In this document: piece after piece, positions 1 through 11,165 of the stretch
Position numbering within the stretch: position 1 is the first letter of the stretch
Layout: each line of letters begins with the position of its first letter
Assembly (NCBI GenBank): GCA_002946415.1
Contig: NJPS01000079.1
Span: 124,001 to 188,000, forward strand
From: Rutstroemia sp. NJR-2017a BVV2
Taxonomy: Eukaryota; Ascomycota; Leotiomycetes; Helotiales; Rutstroemiaceae
Direction of reading: 5' to 3'
Length of the DNA stretch: 64,000 nucleotides
The notes under the pieces: model-generated
Told to the model about the DNA's origin: nothing
The model's database searches: none
What the model saw: only the letters and a program-made list of their open reading frames with translations
Made by a program: the position numbers and the translations under genes

Positions 1-396
1 TATGGTCAGCCGGCAACGAGAGTGGAATGCGGTTGCGAAACGATATTTATATTATTAGATAGATGTAAAATATTTGCTGCGCCCAGCGCATCAGCTGTAC
101 AAAATAGGATTGATACCGAAACCAAGTCGCCGTGGGAAACATTGATTCATATATCGATCCGCAAGCCGGTCACTATTTTCTAGCTGGTCTCAGCCAGGAG
201 CTTCCGAGCAGGCTTACTATCCGTTGCTCCAACCATCTATGATCGAAAAGGTTATCCCTCTGAGTGCCAAAATACACGCGATCGCAGCAAAACTAAGGAG
301 GCAGAATCATCTGCGGCATTCAAAATGGTACCGCTCAAATCCAGAAGGAAAAAATGCAAAATATTAAGTATAACAGACGGATTGAACGTCCCTTAT
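1..396. other. Intergenic, no gene seen
   Basis: No supported gene. The last roughly 50 bases are the 3' trailer of the minus-strand tRNA-Ala. This trailer includes an A-run on the plus strand near 347-353, which is a T-run on the transcribed strand and a plausible RNA polymerase III terminator. The trailer resembles the one after the second tRNA-Ala copy at 37297. Confidence 0.5.
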
Positions 397-468
397 TGGA
401 CTCGCGGGGAATCGAACCCCGGACCACTCCCATGCTAAGGGAGTATTATACCACTAAACCACAAGCCC
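397..468 (-). tRNA. tRNA-Ala (anticodon AGC)
   Basis: A 72-nt cloverleaf on the minus strand: acceptor stem GGGCTTG pairing with the 3' end, a D arm with GGTTTAGTGGT (A box), an anticodon stem CTCCC/GGGAG enclosing loop TTAGCAT with anticodon AGC, and a TPsiC arm GGGGTTCGATTCCCC (B box). AGC (inosine at the wobble position) reads GCU/GCC alanine codons. No intron is present and CCA is not encoded, as usual in eukaryotes. An identical copy lies at 37225-37296 on the other strand. The two 3' trailers match at 26 of the first 29 positions. Confidence 0.95.
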
Positions 469-718
469 GTTGTGATGTTTTGTTGATGAAAGGAGTCATC
501 TATTTGTGTATATATTTTAAGATATTTGTGTGGGAGGTTTTTAGTATTCAAGCGGTGGTGGAGGTATTAAGCGAGCCAATAGGAGATGTTTGGTGAGTTT
601 GATATCGAGATAAGACCGCGACCACCAGTATATCCCACGACCGAGTTCCATACTCTAATGTTCAACAATCATAATTGTATCTACGAGACTGATGGAACAA
701 AACTTTTGTTCAAACTCC

Positions 719-1276
719 TGACATTCTTCCGCGCATGATGATCCTCTCACATCTGAGGAGCTATCGAAATTGGAAGCTGAGCAAAAAGTGATTCCCGATA
801 CCGATTTAACATGGTGGGGTCCGAGCCATAAACCTTTGAAATTCCAGTCGCCAGAAGACGACAACCACTCCGATTCAGACATCACAAATCCCTTTGCAAA
901 TCATCCTCCTACATCAGAATATTGTTGGAATTGGAAGAAAAGCACAAAAAGGGGATCCTGATCCAGTCTGGTGGGGTCCAGATCGCACGCTTCCGGCATC
1001 ATATTTGCCATGTAAATCACCGAGACCTGTTACTTATTTTCGATTAACTGCAACATCGTCAACAAGACCTCCCAAGTCTTTACTAGTAGCACGATCACCA
1101 AAATCTTCTACGCGTTCTCTCATTGTGAAGCTCCCCGTAGCTTACCCAGCGAAGCTTTCAAAGAGCAATGAAGGTCATGGAGTCGAACGTGGTGCTGAGA
1201 GTACGGACAGTTGCAGGCTTCAGACAAATAAACAAACATGTGGGAATCTTATGCCTGCAACCAAAAGGCAGAAGTA
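719..1276 (+). pseudogene. Possible broken gene with repeated W-W-G-P motif
   Basis: I do not recognise a family. One frame (about 722-961) encodes an acidic peptide with the motif DTDLTWWGPSHKP, preceded by SEELSKLEAEQ. About 140 bases downstream a second copy of the same pattern appears: LELEEKHKK in one frame and then GDPDPVWWGPDR in the next. One continuous reading of repeat two would therefore need a frameshift near 945. No convincing ATG or intron joins the two parts. The pattern suggests a decayed gene made of tandem repeats, but a spliced gene I failed to resolve is possible. Confidence 0.35.
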
Positions 1277-2311
1277 AGTTTAGGGTTGTATATCAAAGAG
1301 TTTACTAATGACGTACTAGAATGAATGGTATTTGAGTTTCCGATATGGTTAACAAAACACACGGCATTGCTTGACAAGCAACTTACTCCTTTTATCGGGC
1401 GCCTTTGCCGAGGGAGCTTCGAAAAGTGAAGTGATCCGCAAGATAACTATGTCGCAGAATACTTGAATCCCAGCCTTTTTCTGAGAATGGCTCTAATACT
1501 GCGGTATCAGGTGCCTTCTCAGACCATACATGCCACCCCCCCCCGATTGAAGCCATCTATTGTACTCTCATTATTACCGAAGTGTCGATTGAGGTTTCTA
1601 CCTGGATCACCGCCTGCAACCACCTCTACTTGTAGCAATCCCCTTTGCCAGCTTCCTCTGCCTAGATCACCATCTTTGTTACTCCTGTGTGGATATAACC
1701 CTCCTCCGCCTTTATCTGTGTCGTTTGTCCTGCCTACGCTCTCTGCCCTTTGCTCTTTAAACTGTCCCTTTCCCTTGGACAAGTAGGTGAATGTAATCTT
1801 GGACAAGCACTAGCCAACCTCAAAAAATTCTAACGCAAGTAAAATTGTACCCGAGCTTTCAGAAGTCTAACTGCCCCAAAAATAACTAAATCATCCAAAG
1901 TAACATTAATATTTTGCTGACGTTGCCTACCCCGTCGTTAACCCCTGATATGAAGCGGGAGTCTGGGCGTCAATGGTTGGCAGTGGTCGGTCGTTACTAC
2001 TGTGCCTTTCGACACAACCAAGACTCTCGAAGCACCGCGTATCTTTTGACACAAATTTGTCCCATTGTTTCGTCTTTGAATAATTTGATACTTGCTTCAG
2101 AATTTCCGCGGAAGATGTGTGGACGTATCACGTGGAGTGCTAGAAAAACGTGGGCCAAGAAATGCCCCACCATGATCAAACCCCGCCATACAGCGAGATA
2201 ATGCAAGGCTGTTGAGTGTCGAGTAAGAACACCGTGCTTAGAAAAGACAGCTATAAGAAAGCTCATAGTCTTAATACTTCATCCGATCATACCGAAACTC
2301 CATCACACATA
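1277..2311. other. Intergenic, no gene supported
   Basis: Only short open frames without recognisable motifs, including a proline/serine-rich frame at 1463-1786 that looks like pyrimidine-rich DNA rather than a protein. The right end serves as promoter and 5' leader of the DUF89 gene. Confidence 0.4.
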
Positions 2312-3959
2312 ATGGAATTCGACACCAAGACTCGTGAGTTGTCCCTGAGTGGTGAAGGACCATGCCTAACGTGCACAGCTCTCGCTTCCACCTCGGACAA
2401 AACGTCCTTCGCATACGTCTCTGCAAGAGATCGCTGGCCAGTCATTTTGGTAAGCTAGGACTTCACTCACCACCTGCTTAAGACCCCTCTGACAAACAGA
2501 CCGGTGCAATCGACGATATTTATCGAGCAGTCTCCGAATCGGCGGGCACAAAACAACAAGAAGGAAAGCGGATAATAGAGGATCTAGCGAAGCTGAAATA
2601 CGAACTTCAACATGATCGCCAATTAACGTACGAGACTCGGAGAACTACAAAAGTATCTCGCTGACCTTCAGACCCTTACCCGACGACGGACAGCCGGACA
2701 TTGCAGGATACAATGCGGAGCTGGAACAGTTGGGCAACCCATCATGGTTTAATGTTCCATGGCTCTTCGCAGAATGTTATCTCTACAGGTAATTCTCTCT
2801 TTCTTTACCCCGACTTTGCTAATAATTGCAGACGTATAGCTACATCTTTTTCACTATCCAAGGAGTGGAAATCCCATGATGTGTTCGCCCGCCAAAAGAT
2901 GTCTACCTTCCGATCCTCTCGACCTGCTGTCCTCGAACTCGCCAACCGATACCACGAACTTATCTCACAGATGGAAAAAATAACAGATGATGAGGCGGAA
3001 AAGATTCTCTTTATGGAAATGTGTGAAGTCTGTTTATGGGGCAATGCTACGGATCTTTCACTTCTCACGTCCTTGACATACGAAGACATCCAGAAGTTGC
3101 AAGGTTCAGAGGCACGAAAAGCTTCGGAGAAGAATATCATTATCAATGATCTTGGGAAAGCATACGATGTTTTGAAGAAGGCAAAGAATGAGGGTAAAAA
3201 GACACGCCAGGTCGATATAATTCTCGACAATGCAGGTTTTGAACTCTATGTCGATCTTATTCTAAGCGGATTCCTCCTTTCTGCTGGCCTTGCAACAAAT
3301 GTGGTTCTCCACTCGAAATCTATCCCATGGTTTGTATCAGATGTCGTACCGGCCGATTTCTCAGATCTATTGAATGCGCTGGCCACAGCACAAACATTCT
3401 ATTCCACGCCATCAGACGACGAGAAGAATGCCGGAAAGACGCCGGAGCCGCTCTCCGAGAAAGAAGCCAATGAACTTTCGTTCCTTTTCCAAAACTGGAG
3501 TGGATTCCATGCAGAAGGTCAATTGACATTACGCGCAAATAGATTCTGGACAGAAGGTGGTAGTTACTGGAGGTTACCTGGAACTGCTCCTAAACTCTAC
3601 GAAGATTTGAAGGAGAGCGAATTGGTTATCTTCAAGGGAGATCTTAATTATAGGAAGCTTACTGGTGATGTAAGTATCTTCGATCCATTTGTTTAGGACT
3701 TAAACAGAACACAGCTGACACCGTAAAGGCCGTCTGGGATCCAACAACCCCTTTCACTGAAGCGATCGGGCCCTTGGGTCCAGGATCTGGAGTAAATGTT
3801 CTTGCTCTTCGCACCTGTAAAGCCGACGTAGTAGTTGGGCTGAAGCCAGGTGAAGATGAGAAGTTGAGAGAGATGGAGGGTGGTGGTGGAGATAGTGGTG
3901 CAAGGAAGTGGGCTTGGAGTGGAAAATGGGCTGTGGTTTCGTTTTCTTCGGGCAAATAG
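2312..3959 (+). CDS. DUF89 / ARMT1-like metal-dependent carbohydrate phosphatase
   Basis: Five exons by my splicing: 2312-2449, 2500-2627, 2672-2788, 2832-3669 and 3729-3959, giving 483 residues. All junctions are GT-AG, keep frame, and restore the conserved order seen in fungal homologues. The protein belongs to the DUF89 family (yeast YMR027W/Hrt2, human ARMT1), which comprises metal-dependent phosphatases proposed to clear damaged or side-product sugar phosphates. Diagnostic features are the metal-site region DNAGFELYVDLIL (from residue 260) and the subfamily III signature GDLNYRKLTGD (397-407), plus CLWGNATDLSLL near 195. The ATG at 2312 is chosen because MEFDTKT resembles fungal starts. 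The stretch just after it (residues 14-27) is atypical and might contain a small unrecognised intron. A 3' neighbour at 4176 converges. Confidence 0.9.
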
Positions 3960-4175
3960 AGTGACATTTACATGATAGATACAGATATATAGATATGATA
4001 CAAAAAGTGGGAATAGATGTCTTTTAAAAGTCTCACGATTGTTTTTATTATTCCTAATTTTCGCTTCCATCGTGTAGTGAGTCTTTTCGACACCACCAAT
4101 GGAGGTTATCAGGTGCTGTATCTACCAGAAGTCGAGAGAGTAGGCCAGTAAAGTAACGTCCTTCCACACGAATCT

Positions 4176-4856
4176 TCAACCAGATGCGCCACCCTGAGCC
4201 TCGAAATGTTTTAGAATATCCGCTGGAGGGCCCGATGCTGCATCTCCTTCTGTTGAAGGATTAGTCTCGCCTTTGCTATTGTCATTCTTTTCTTTATCAT
4301 CCTTCCCTTCGTTGTCACTCTTTCCTTTCCCCTTGTCTTTGCTACTCTTTCCATGATCACCATCTTCCTTACCCGATCCCTCGTCGCCAATTTCTTTCTT
4401 CCCTTTCCCATCCTTTCCTTCCTTCCTATCTCCTCCATCCCCTTTCCCCGCACACTCAAAACTCACCGACTTCCCTCCGTTCTTCTTATCTCCCCCACCC
4501 TCCCCCTTCCCCTTCTCACCCTCCTTCCCCACACACTCATTTTTCACCGAAGCTATCGCATCAGCACTCGTTTCCTGTCCATTTCCACCCTCTTTCTCAC
4601 CCGGAACTGGAACGGGAACGGGGAAAATAGGAGCACCTACTGGATACCATGAACTCAGCGCATACCCCTTCGCTAGGCCCGGCGGCGGCGGACCAGAATC
4701 ATGGCCGCGGAGCGGGTTGAAGCCTTGGTTGGTGGGAATGGCGACTGCGACGGGGACGGGGGTGTAGTAGATGGTTGTGGGGGCGGGGGCATAGTAGATG
4801 GGGTAGGGGTAGGGGTAGGGGTAGGGGTAGATTGGTCGGGGGTAGTAGTAGGACAT
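4176..4856 (-). CDS. Tyr/Pro-repeat, Lys/Gly-rich low-complexity protein
   Basis: Single-exon frame of 226 residues, starting at the ATG at 4856-4854. The N terminus is MSYYYPRP followed by PY dipeptides encoded by a pure hexanucleotide repeat (4801-4830), then proline/valine-rich sequence. From about residue 110 to the end it becomes highly charged and disordered, dominated by K, G, E, D and S. There is no signal peptide or membrane segment. No family is recognised; similar small disordered proteins occur in many moulds. The frame stays open upstream of the ATG, but that region contains a TATA-like tract (about 4970-4980) and is probably the 5' leader. Convergent with the DUF89 gene. Confidence 0.6.
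   Translation of the reverse strand: MSYYYPRPIYPYPYPYPYPIYYAPAPTTIYYTPVPVAVAIPTNQGFNPLRGHDSGPPPPGLAKGYALSSWYPVGAPIFPVPVPVPGEKEGGNGQETSADAIASVKNECVGKEGEKGKGEGGGDKKNGGKSVSFECAGKGDGGDRKEGKDGKGKKEIGDEGSGKEDGDHGKSSKDKGKGKSDNEGKDDKEKNDNSKGETNPSTEGDAASGPPADILKHFEAQGGASG
4801..4830. repeat. Hexanucleotide microsatellite (GGGTAG)5 inside a gene
   Basis: Five exact copies of GGGTAG on the plus strand. On the minus strand they encode alternating Tyr and Pro in the N terminus of the 226-residue protein. Length changes in steps of six keep the frame, so this tract could vary between strains. Confidence 0.9.
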
Positions 4857-5828
4857 TTTTGATGGTGGGAGGGATGTATGTATGTAGTCTTCTTTATCTG
4901 CTATTGCGTATAGTTGAGGGAGACGAGATTTTTTGCAGAGATAAGTAAGAAGGAATGGATTGGAAAAGTATATTATATACCTCCCTGGAGGTGGTACAGG
5001 GTATGATTTTATAGGACGCAGTTGGTGATTGTACATTTGAAGATTTCTGGGTGATACGAATAGCCATTCAGATCACACAATGAATGAAGTAAGTTCTGAA
5101 TCTTTGGAAGTTATCTGTTTGCTAGATATCTATCTCAGTTACACGAGTGACAGGCCCCTTTTCCGAATCATCTTCCTTATGTAGGAAACAGTGAAAAAAC
5201 GCAGCGGTGATTCAGCAACTAGTTTGGATATCTAGATCTAGTTCTTAAGAGAAGAGAGCATAAGGCTGGGATACTCACAACACGGAAGCAAGGAAGAGAG
5301 GTAAATCGATGAATGGAAGAAACCATGAATTGTTATATAATTGGCTAACTCGCGATGCCATTTCTTGGAGATATAATTTATCATTGAATCCGTCTAAAGA
5401 AATACGTATATCAGGGCAGTGGTGGTCTTCATTTTAGAACTCGTTTGTAGATGGTATAGAAAGAACCACCTGTTTGGAGAAATCCTTGAATTCATGTCTC
5501 GTAGGTCAATCTGATGCATTTGCTGCTATGCAGCCATGTTACTGTATAGCAATATCAATCTTGCTCTTGTTCTTGCTTACGCTCTTGAAGAGTAGCTCAC
5601 CTAGAAGCTGAGATTGTGAATCAAATAAACATGCTATACGTAGGTAAGACACATTTGAGAGCCGGCGTTGAGATGTCCAACTTACACCTTCCCCGGATGT
5701 TTTTATTCCCTTGGCATGCGCAAGAGACTTTTTATACGTTCATCTGGTAATATGCCCCCCTTAATTATTGCGAGTTTCACCGCAATACGCCAACGAAATG
5801 CGCTCGTTATTGAAGTGTTCGCTGTTGA
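4857..5828. other. Intergenic, no gene seen
   Basis: Promoter and 5' leader of the minus-strand low-complexity gene, and 3' flank of the WDR70 gene. No convincing coding sequence, RNA gene or repeat was found. Confidence 0.5.
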
Positions 5829-7619
5829 TCATCTCTTAACTTTCTTCTTATCCGGCCCGTCTTCTTCGTCATCACTAAGATTGGCGTACTGTGTAACAGG
5901 CTGTGTTTGCTGATACGCATATGTAAATATAGGGTCATTTTTAGCTTTCTCGGCATATTTCAGTAATGCCTCTCTCGGATCTTCATCACGCATACTGCTC
6001 AATGTGATACTCTCATTGATATGCTTCTCATCTGGCTGACTCTTGGCAAATGGTGTTACCAGTGGCATTTGAGGTCGACGAGGGTCACGCGAACGACCAG
6101 AGGCGGTCAATCCTACTGTAGGATGTCTTGCTGCGAATGATGTAGATGAGTTATTGCCCAGAACACCACCTGGAGTGACAATACTGTCTCCAGATATTCC
6201 TGTAGATTGATCCGTGGTAAAGTTGGGGTCATCATCAACATGGCGCTTCTTGGGCGCGCGAGACATAACATCGACAGCGCCACGAGTAGATTTGTTCGGG
6301 TTATAGAGAACATGGACTTCGGAGTTGGCAGACGCGGTGATGATTTGGTTGAGTTTCGGATGCCACTGTACTGCTATGAGGGGGGATCCAGGGGTGACAG
6401 GAGTAACAAGTTCTGGTTTGAGGTTTCCGGAATTAAGAATATGTAAATGACCAGATGCTGAACCAGTAATGATGTTAGAGCCATTGGGAGAGTACTTGAT
6501 GTTGGTGACGGAGTAGTGATCTGATGTTGAAGGGTGGGATACCGTCAAAATAGGAGACTTGAACTTTCGGGTATCCCAGAGTTTGATCAAATTATCACCA
6601 CCACGCGTGACCACCATTCGTCCATCGGGACTAATATCAATCCCACCTGTCCATGTATCTGGAGTATGGGCACCTCTTATCTCAGCTGCTGGTCGTGCAT
6701 ATGGTCCGTTTCCACTCCACATCACAAGACTCCCATCAAGCGCGGCAGATACCAGTAAATTGTTTCCGCCCTGAGCAGGACCACCCCACACCACCGCTGT
6801 CATCCTCGTCCTGCCTGCTGATCCCGATGCTTTTGACTTGTGGACTATGACTTCCTTCTGGGCTCTTCTCACATTGACATCCCAAATTCGCAGAGTACTA
6901 TCTGTACCAGCCGTAACGCAGATGTTTTTATCGGTTGGACTCCATGTTCCTGTAGTGACCTCAGAAACGTGCCCTTTTGTGTTGTGCATGTCCCTTAGGT
7001 ACATGTCTCCCTTGACGAATTCCCCAATCACCTCACCGTCTCTGTTCATAATCTTGGCTTGTGGATGTGCCGAGACACACAGGAAAGTCCCACCAGCATG
7101 CGGGTGAAATTCGACATGATTTATAGGATGTGTTTCAGAGTTTGTTGATGATTTCGAGAAGTTGGGATCCACGCTCTTGAATGCCCGAAGGGTTGTAGGA
7201 GTCATGGAAGCAAAATCGTGGAGCTTGAGCGTACAGTCAGTCGAACCGGTGATCAATCTTGAGCCCGAGGGATCCAAAGTCGTGGTGGTCACCGCTCGAT
7301 CGTGGGTTTTCAGCACCAGTTCGTGGGATACAGGAAATTCATCATCGTCAGAAGCGTCTGAACTATCATCGTCGTCATCATCATCATCGTCATCATCATC
7401 TGAGCCCCAATCTTTTGATGCCGGTTCGATCGCGCGTTTCTGTTCTCCGGCTGTCGTTGTCGCATCGCCCTTTTCTACTGCTCTCTTCGTTCGATTAATT
7501 TGCGCCGCGACGTCTGCTTCTTTGGACTTCTTCCCAAATGATGTCGGCAGAAAAGCTCTCATCGGGTCATCCTCCGCTAGTTCGGGCACCTCTACCTCAA
7601 AGTCCTCGCCGTCGCTCAT
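5829..7619 (-). CDS. WDR70: WD40 repeat protein, WDR70 homologue
   Basis: Intronless frame of 596 residues. The N terminus matches the family: an acidic start, then DPMRAFLPTSFGKKSKE, then a poly-Asp/Ser tract (near residues 75-90), then SHELVLKTHDRAVTTTTLDPSGSRLITGSTDCTLKLHDF opening the beta-propeller in pieces typical of WDR70. Further WD units include ICVTAGTDSTLRIWD, DGRMVVTRGGDNLIKLWD and NIITGSASGHLHIL. A conserved segment GDMYLRDMHNTKGH is characteristic. The C-terminal 170 residues lie outside the propeller and end in a basic KKKVKR tail that could act as a nuclear signal. In S. pombe and human cells Wdr70 acts in the nucleus with the CRL4 ligase in DNA double-strand-break processing; I infer the same here. 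It is divergent from the NIPA gene, with 358 bp between start codons. Confidence 0.9.
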   Translation of the reverse strand: MSDGEDFEVEVPELAEDDPMRAFLPTSFGKKSKEADVAAQINRTKRAVEKGDATTTAGEQKRAIEPASKDWGSDDDDDDDDDDDDSSDASDDDEFPVSHELVLKTHDRAVTTTTLDPSGSRLITGSTDCTLKLHDFASMTPTTLRAFKSVDPNFSKSSTNSETHPINHVEFHPHAGGTFLCVSAHPQAKIMNRDGEVIGEFVKGDMYLRDMHNTKGHVSEVTTGTWSPTDKNICVTAGTDSTLRIWDVNVRRAQKEVIVHKSKASGSAGRTRMTAVVWGGPAQGGNNLLVSAALDGSLVMWSGNGPYARPAAEIRGAHTPDTWTGGIDISPDGRMVVTRGGDNLIKLWDTRKFKSPILTVSHPSTSDHYSVTNIKYSPNGSNIITGSASGHLHILNSGNLKPELVTPVTPGSPLIAVQWHPKLNQIITASANSEVHVLYNPNKSTRGAVDVMSRAPKKRHVDDDPNFTTDQSTGISGDSIVTPGGVLGNNSSTSFAARHPTVGLTASGRSRDPRRPQMPLVTPFAKSQPDEKHINESITLSSMRDEDPREALLKYAEKAKNDPIFTYAYQQTQPVTQYANLSDDEEDGPDKKKVKR

Positions 7620-7977
7620 GTTGGGCTGAGTAGATTGGTGACTTGTGCTACTCGTAAATGGGGGTGGAGTTGCATGTGGGTGTATGGTAGGTGAGAATAA
7701 AAAAGTCTGTGCCAGCTCGAAAAATGACGATTACTAGTGGGTTGGGACCTTAGGTACAAACGTTAATACAACAACTCCATACACTTTCATTTTACACATT
7801 TATGCAACACAGCAACCGTCAACAGAATTTCTCTGTTGCAGTCATCTAGGCGGGTTGAAACTGCGTATAAACTTTCACATATGAATTTGCAATCCTTGAG
7901 TTTATTACCTTTCCTGAGCCCCTGCACAGCATGAGCGGGGTGAAACCAACATTGCGATAGCTTCAACCGACGCTGCT

Positions 7978-10184
7978 ATGTATATATCTACAGAAGTCGG
8001 AGCTGCGGCAAGGACTCACTTTATCACACCAGCGGTATCTGTCTCGTCTCCAGTTCCGGTTCTCCAAAATGGGCACGGCGACTCTCAGCTTCAGCGTTGG
8101 TCGTCGCTTATTGGTATTATCACTGCGATAGTGGGCAACATCCTTATATCGTTCGCCCTGAACATACAACGATATGCGCACATACGATTACACGATAGAG
8201 ACATACGGCAGAGAGAGGAACGGCGAAATGCATCGAAACAATCATACGATGGATATGGTACAGCAGGAACAAACGGGAATCATTTCACAAATGAGGAATA
8301 TGAGGCGGATGAGGAAGCGCCTCTGAGACAATCATTCCACTCTGGCGAGTCGCAGTCAAGTGTGTCTACAGATGGCGATAAAGGTCACCATCGCTCAACT
8401 TACTTGAAGTCCCCGTACTGGTGGGGAGGGATCATCTTAATGACAGTCGGGGAGGCCGGAAACTTTTTGGCATATGGCTTTGCACCAGCATCTATCGTTT
8501 CCCCACTAGGTGTGGTAGCACTGATATCGAATTGCATTATTGCGCCAATTATGCTGAAGGAGAAGTTCCGAATGAGGGACTTTTGGGGGGTTCTAGTTGC
8601 TGTTGGCGGGGCTGTGACGGTGGTGTTAAGTGCCAAACAACAAGAAAGGAAATTCGGGCCTCATGAGATATGGGGAGCGATCACCACCCTTGAATTCGAG
8701 ATTTACATGGCTATCACAATATCCTTGATTATGGTGTTGATGTGGGCAAGTCCAAGATATGGCAATAAAACAATTTTGGTCGACCTTGGACTTGTTGGAT
8801 TATTTGGTAAGTCTGCACCGCCTAAGAAACCCGCAAATGCTTACAATTAGGAGGTGGCTACACAGCTCTTTCAACAAAGGGCGTTGCTTCTATGCTCTCT
8901 TCTACACTTTGGAGAGCCCTGACCACGCCCGTCACCTACGCCCTTATCCTTGTGCTTGCTGGGACAGCCGTCATGCAAATCAGATATGTCAACAGAGCAT
9001 TGCAGCGCTTTGACTCCACACAAGTCATACCTGTGCAGTTTGTTCTATTCACATTATCCGTGATTACTGGAAGTGCCATTCTTTATCGTGACTTTGAGAA
9101 AGTTAATGCTGAAAATGCCGTAAAGTTTGTCGGCGGCTGCCTACTTACCTTTTTTGGCGTTTGGCTCATTACGAGCGGCAGACCAAGGCACGAAGACGAA
9201 GACGAGGAGGTAGAAGCAGATACAGGACAAGGGCAAGAGCATATAGGACTTGCACACCAAGAGGGACTCTCTGATGGCTTTGCTCATCGGAATGATAACC
9301 AGAAGCAATCCAATGTCCTAGAATCATCGAGAAATAGCGTAATGCAAACTGGCGATGCAACGCTTGATGGACAATCGTTCAAAGATTCGAGAAGATCCTC
9401 GCACGTTAGCTTCGCGCTCTCGTTATCGCGGCCGCAAACTCCACAAAGAGTTCCAAGTGCTCCACGGCAATCAATGTATCATTTGATGCCCTCGAGCACG
9501 AGCGACGAGCGACCAGTGAGTGAGGATAGTCCTCTGCTTCGAAATCCATGGGCGGAGTCTACTGATAGTCTCCTACGAATCCCACGACATCCGGGCATGC
9601 CTGCCAGCACTTCTTCGCCTGTGTTACCTTCAGAGGCCCAGATTTCGTCGTCTAACGCAACAAGACCACCGGTCACAAGATCGACCACGCAAACCGAACT
9701 TCATACGCATCCAAGCCAACAGAATGGTCCTACTCCACCCCAAGCAGAACGTCCAACAACTCCAGCGGCGAGACATTCGATATCTCGCATGCTGCCAGGA
9801 CCATTATTGTCACCTTTATCGGGAGGCCTAAGTGTGGTTGTGGCAGATTCCTTGCGCCGTGGTGTCGACTCTCCAATAATAAGATCTTCCAGAAGGGCGC
9901 TCCGGAAGTCCAAATCCGGATCCCAGAGACTATCGCAAGCAATTGATGGGACTCTCAACGACGATGACGCAGATACCACAGCTAAGGATGGCGAGGCCTC
10001 GGAGCAAGTGAGCAAGTCGCTAGGGGCCGAAACATCCACTTTGTCACAGAGACTTCGCGCTCGAAGCTTAAGCAATACACTGGGGGGTTTTCTAAGGGGA
10101 AAGCGATCTCAGTCGAACAACGATGACGATGGAGAAGGAGGTGTAAATGAAGGCGATGATGTAGCTGGTCCAAGCGGACCATGA
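7978..10184 (+). CDS. NIPA-type magnesium transporter (DUF803)
   Basis: Two exons, 7978-8806 and 8851-10184, separated by a 44-nt GT-AG intron; 720 residues. The membrane domain spans roughly residues 35-400 with about nine hydrophobic helices, beginning LIGIITAIVGNILISFALN. It includes the family segments FLAYGFAPASIVSPLGVVAL, NCIIAPIMLKEKFRMRDF, GGGYTALSTKGVASM and VNRALQRFDSTQVIPVQFVL, which are hallmarks of NIPA proteins. An acidic loop of about 80 residues splits helix one from helix two, and a serine-rich, probably disordered cytosolic tail of more than 300 residues follows; both are common in fungal members. Family members carry Mg2+ at the plasma membrane or endosomes, but substrate is not proven from sequence. 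The ATG at 7978 is first in frame; a later Met start is conceivable. Confidence 0.88.
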
Positions 10185-10508
10185 ATGGTGTCTGTTTCTC
10201 GTTGGTTTGGGGTTGGTTAGCATTGATTGGGTATGGAGAATGGCGTAAACTGTGTTGCATGGCTTTCACATAGTTAATACAGTTGTACAAAAGAACGTTG
10301 GTGTGTCTTTGGTATTGATTGCCGGGAGGTACATATTCTTTAGAAACTTAAACTACGCTAGATCCTCGCTTTCTATACACTGAATATGTAATCCAATGCA
10401 AGGACGAAGTACTGTATGTGATGCATAAAGAGGGGGAAAGTCTACTTCCGGGGCTTCTAAAAGCTATTCCTTAAGCTCAAAGTTCCACAGACTGCTGGAT
10501 ATCCCGTC

Positions 10509-11165
10509 TTAAACTCCGCTTCCAGTCATTCTCAGCCCCTCCATAGTCTTCCACCGTTCAGTCAAACACCTCTCAATCTCCCTATCAATCCCTCTCTCCC
10601 TATCTCTCTCTCCGCCCTCCGCAGCCTCCACTCCAGCCTCACATCCCGACGTAATCCTCTCCAGGTTTCCGCTCCCTCCGTCTACAGCATCCAACCTCTC
10701 CAAAAACTCCCAATCCCCATCTCCTAATCCCCTCAAGTAAAACCGGATCCGCGCAGGTAGCCCACGATTATACTCCCGCACCTTGTACAGAAGACACTCC
10801 CGATGCGTGCCGATTCGGACGTCACCTGGAAGCTTGACACAAGTTGAGATTTCGGATTGGATGGCAATGAGATATTCGGCTAGTTTGTACTGCGTGCGTA
10901 GGCCCTTTATCATGTCGGCTGTGCGCCAGAGGAATTGTAGATCGGCGTCGTTCATGTTGAGCATGTCGAGTGTGGTGGGAGTTGAGTCATTATTGGGGGT
11001 GGAGATTAAGGACTTCTTCTCGAAGTGGTGGTATGCGTAGAAATGGTAGATGATTTGTTTGCGAGACTCCCAGTTTTGTTGATTGACGGTAGTGGTTGGG
11101 GAGGTTCGGGTTACGGGAGTTGGTGGGAGAGAGGTTGTGGTGAAATCCGTGTTGAGTGGGTTCAT
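10509..11165 (-). CDS. Hypothetical protein, 218 aa
   Basis: Single-exon frame using the ATG at 11165-11163 (the frame extends a few non-ATG codons further). The N terminus is Thr/Pro-rich and probably disordered. A middle segment from about residue 30 to 150 is rich in aromatic and helical residues (for example KQIIYHFYAYHHFEKKSL and DADLQFLWRTADMIKGLRTQ) and looks folded. The C-terminal part is charged. No signal peptide, no transmembrane helix, no recognised domain. It converges with the NIPA gene, 324 bp away. Confidence 0.6.
   Translation of the reverse strand: MNPLNTDFTTTSLPPTPVTRTSPTTTVNQQNWESRKQIIYHFYAYHHFEKKSLISTPNNDSTPTTLDMLNMNDADLQFLWRTADMIKGLRTQYKLAEYLIAIQSEISTCVKLPGDVRIGTHRECLLYKVREYNRGLPARIRFYLRGLGDGDWEFLERLDAVDGGSGNLERITSGCEAGVEAAEGGERDRERGIDREIERCLTERWKTMEGLRMTGSGV

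Noticed and set aside
354..596. 80-codon frame over the first tRNA
   Set aside because: It is the complement of tRNA-Ala read as protein, and the same peptide-like sequence appears over the second tRNA.
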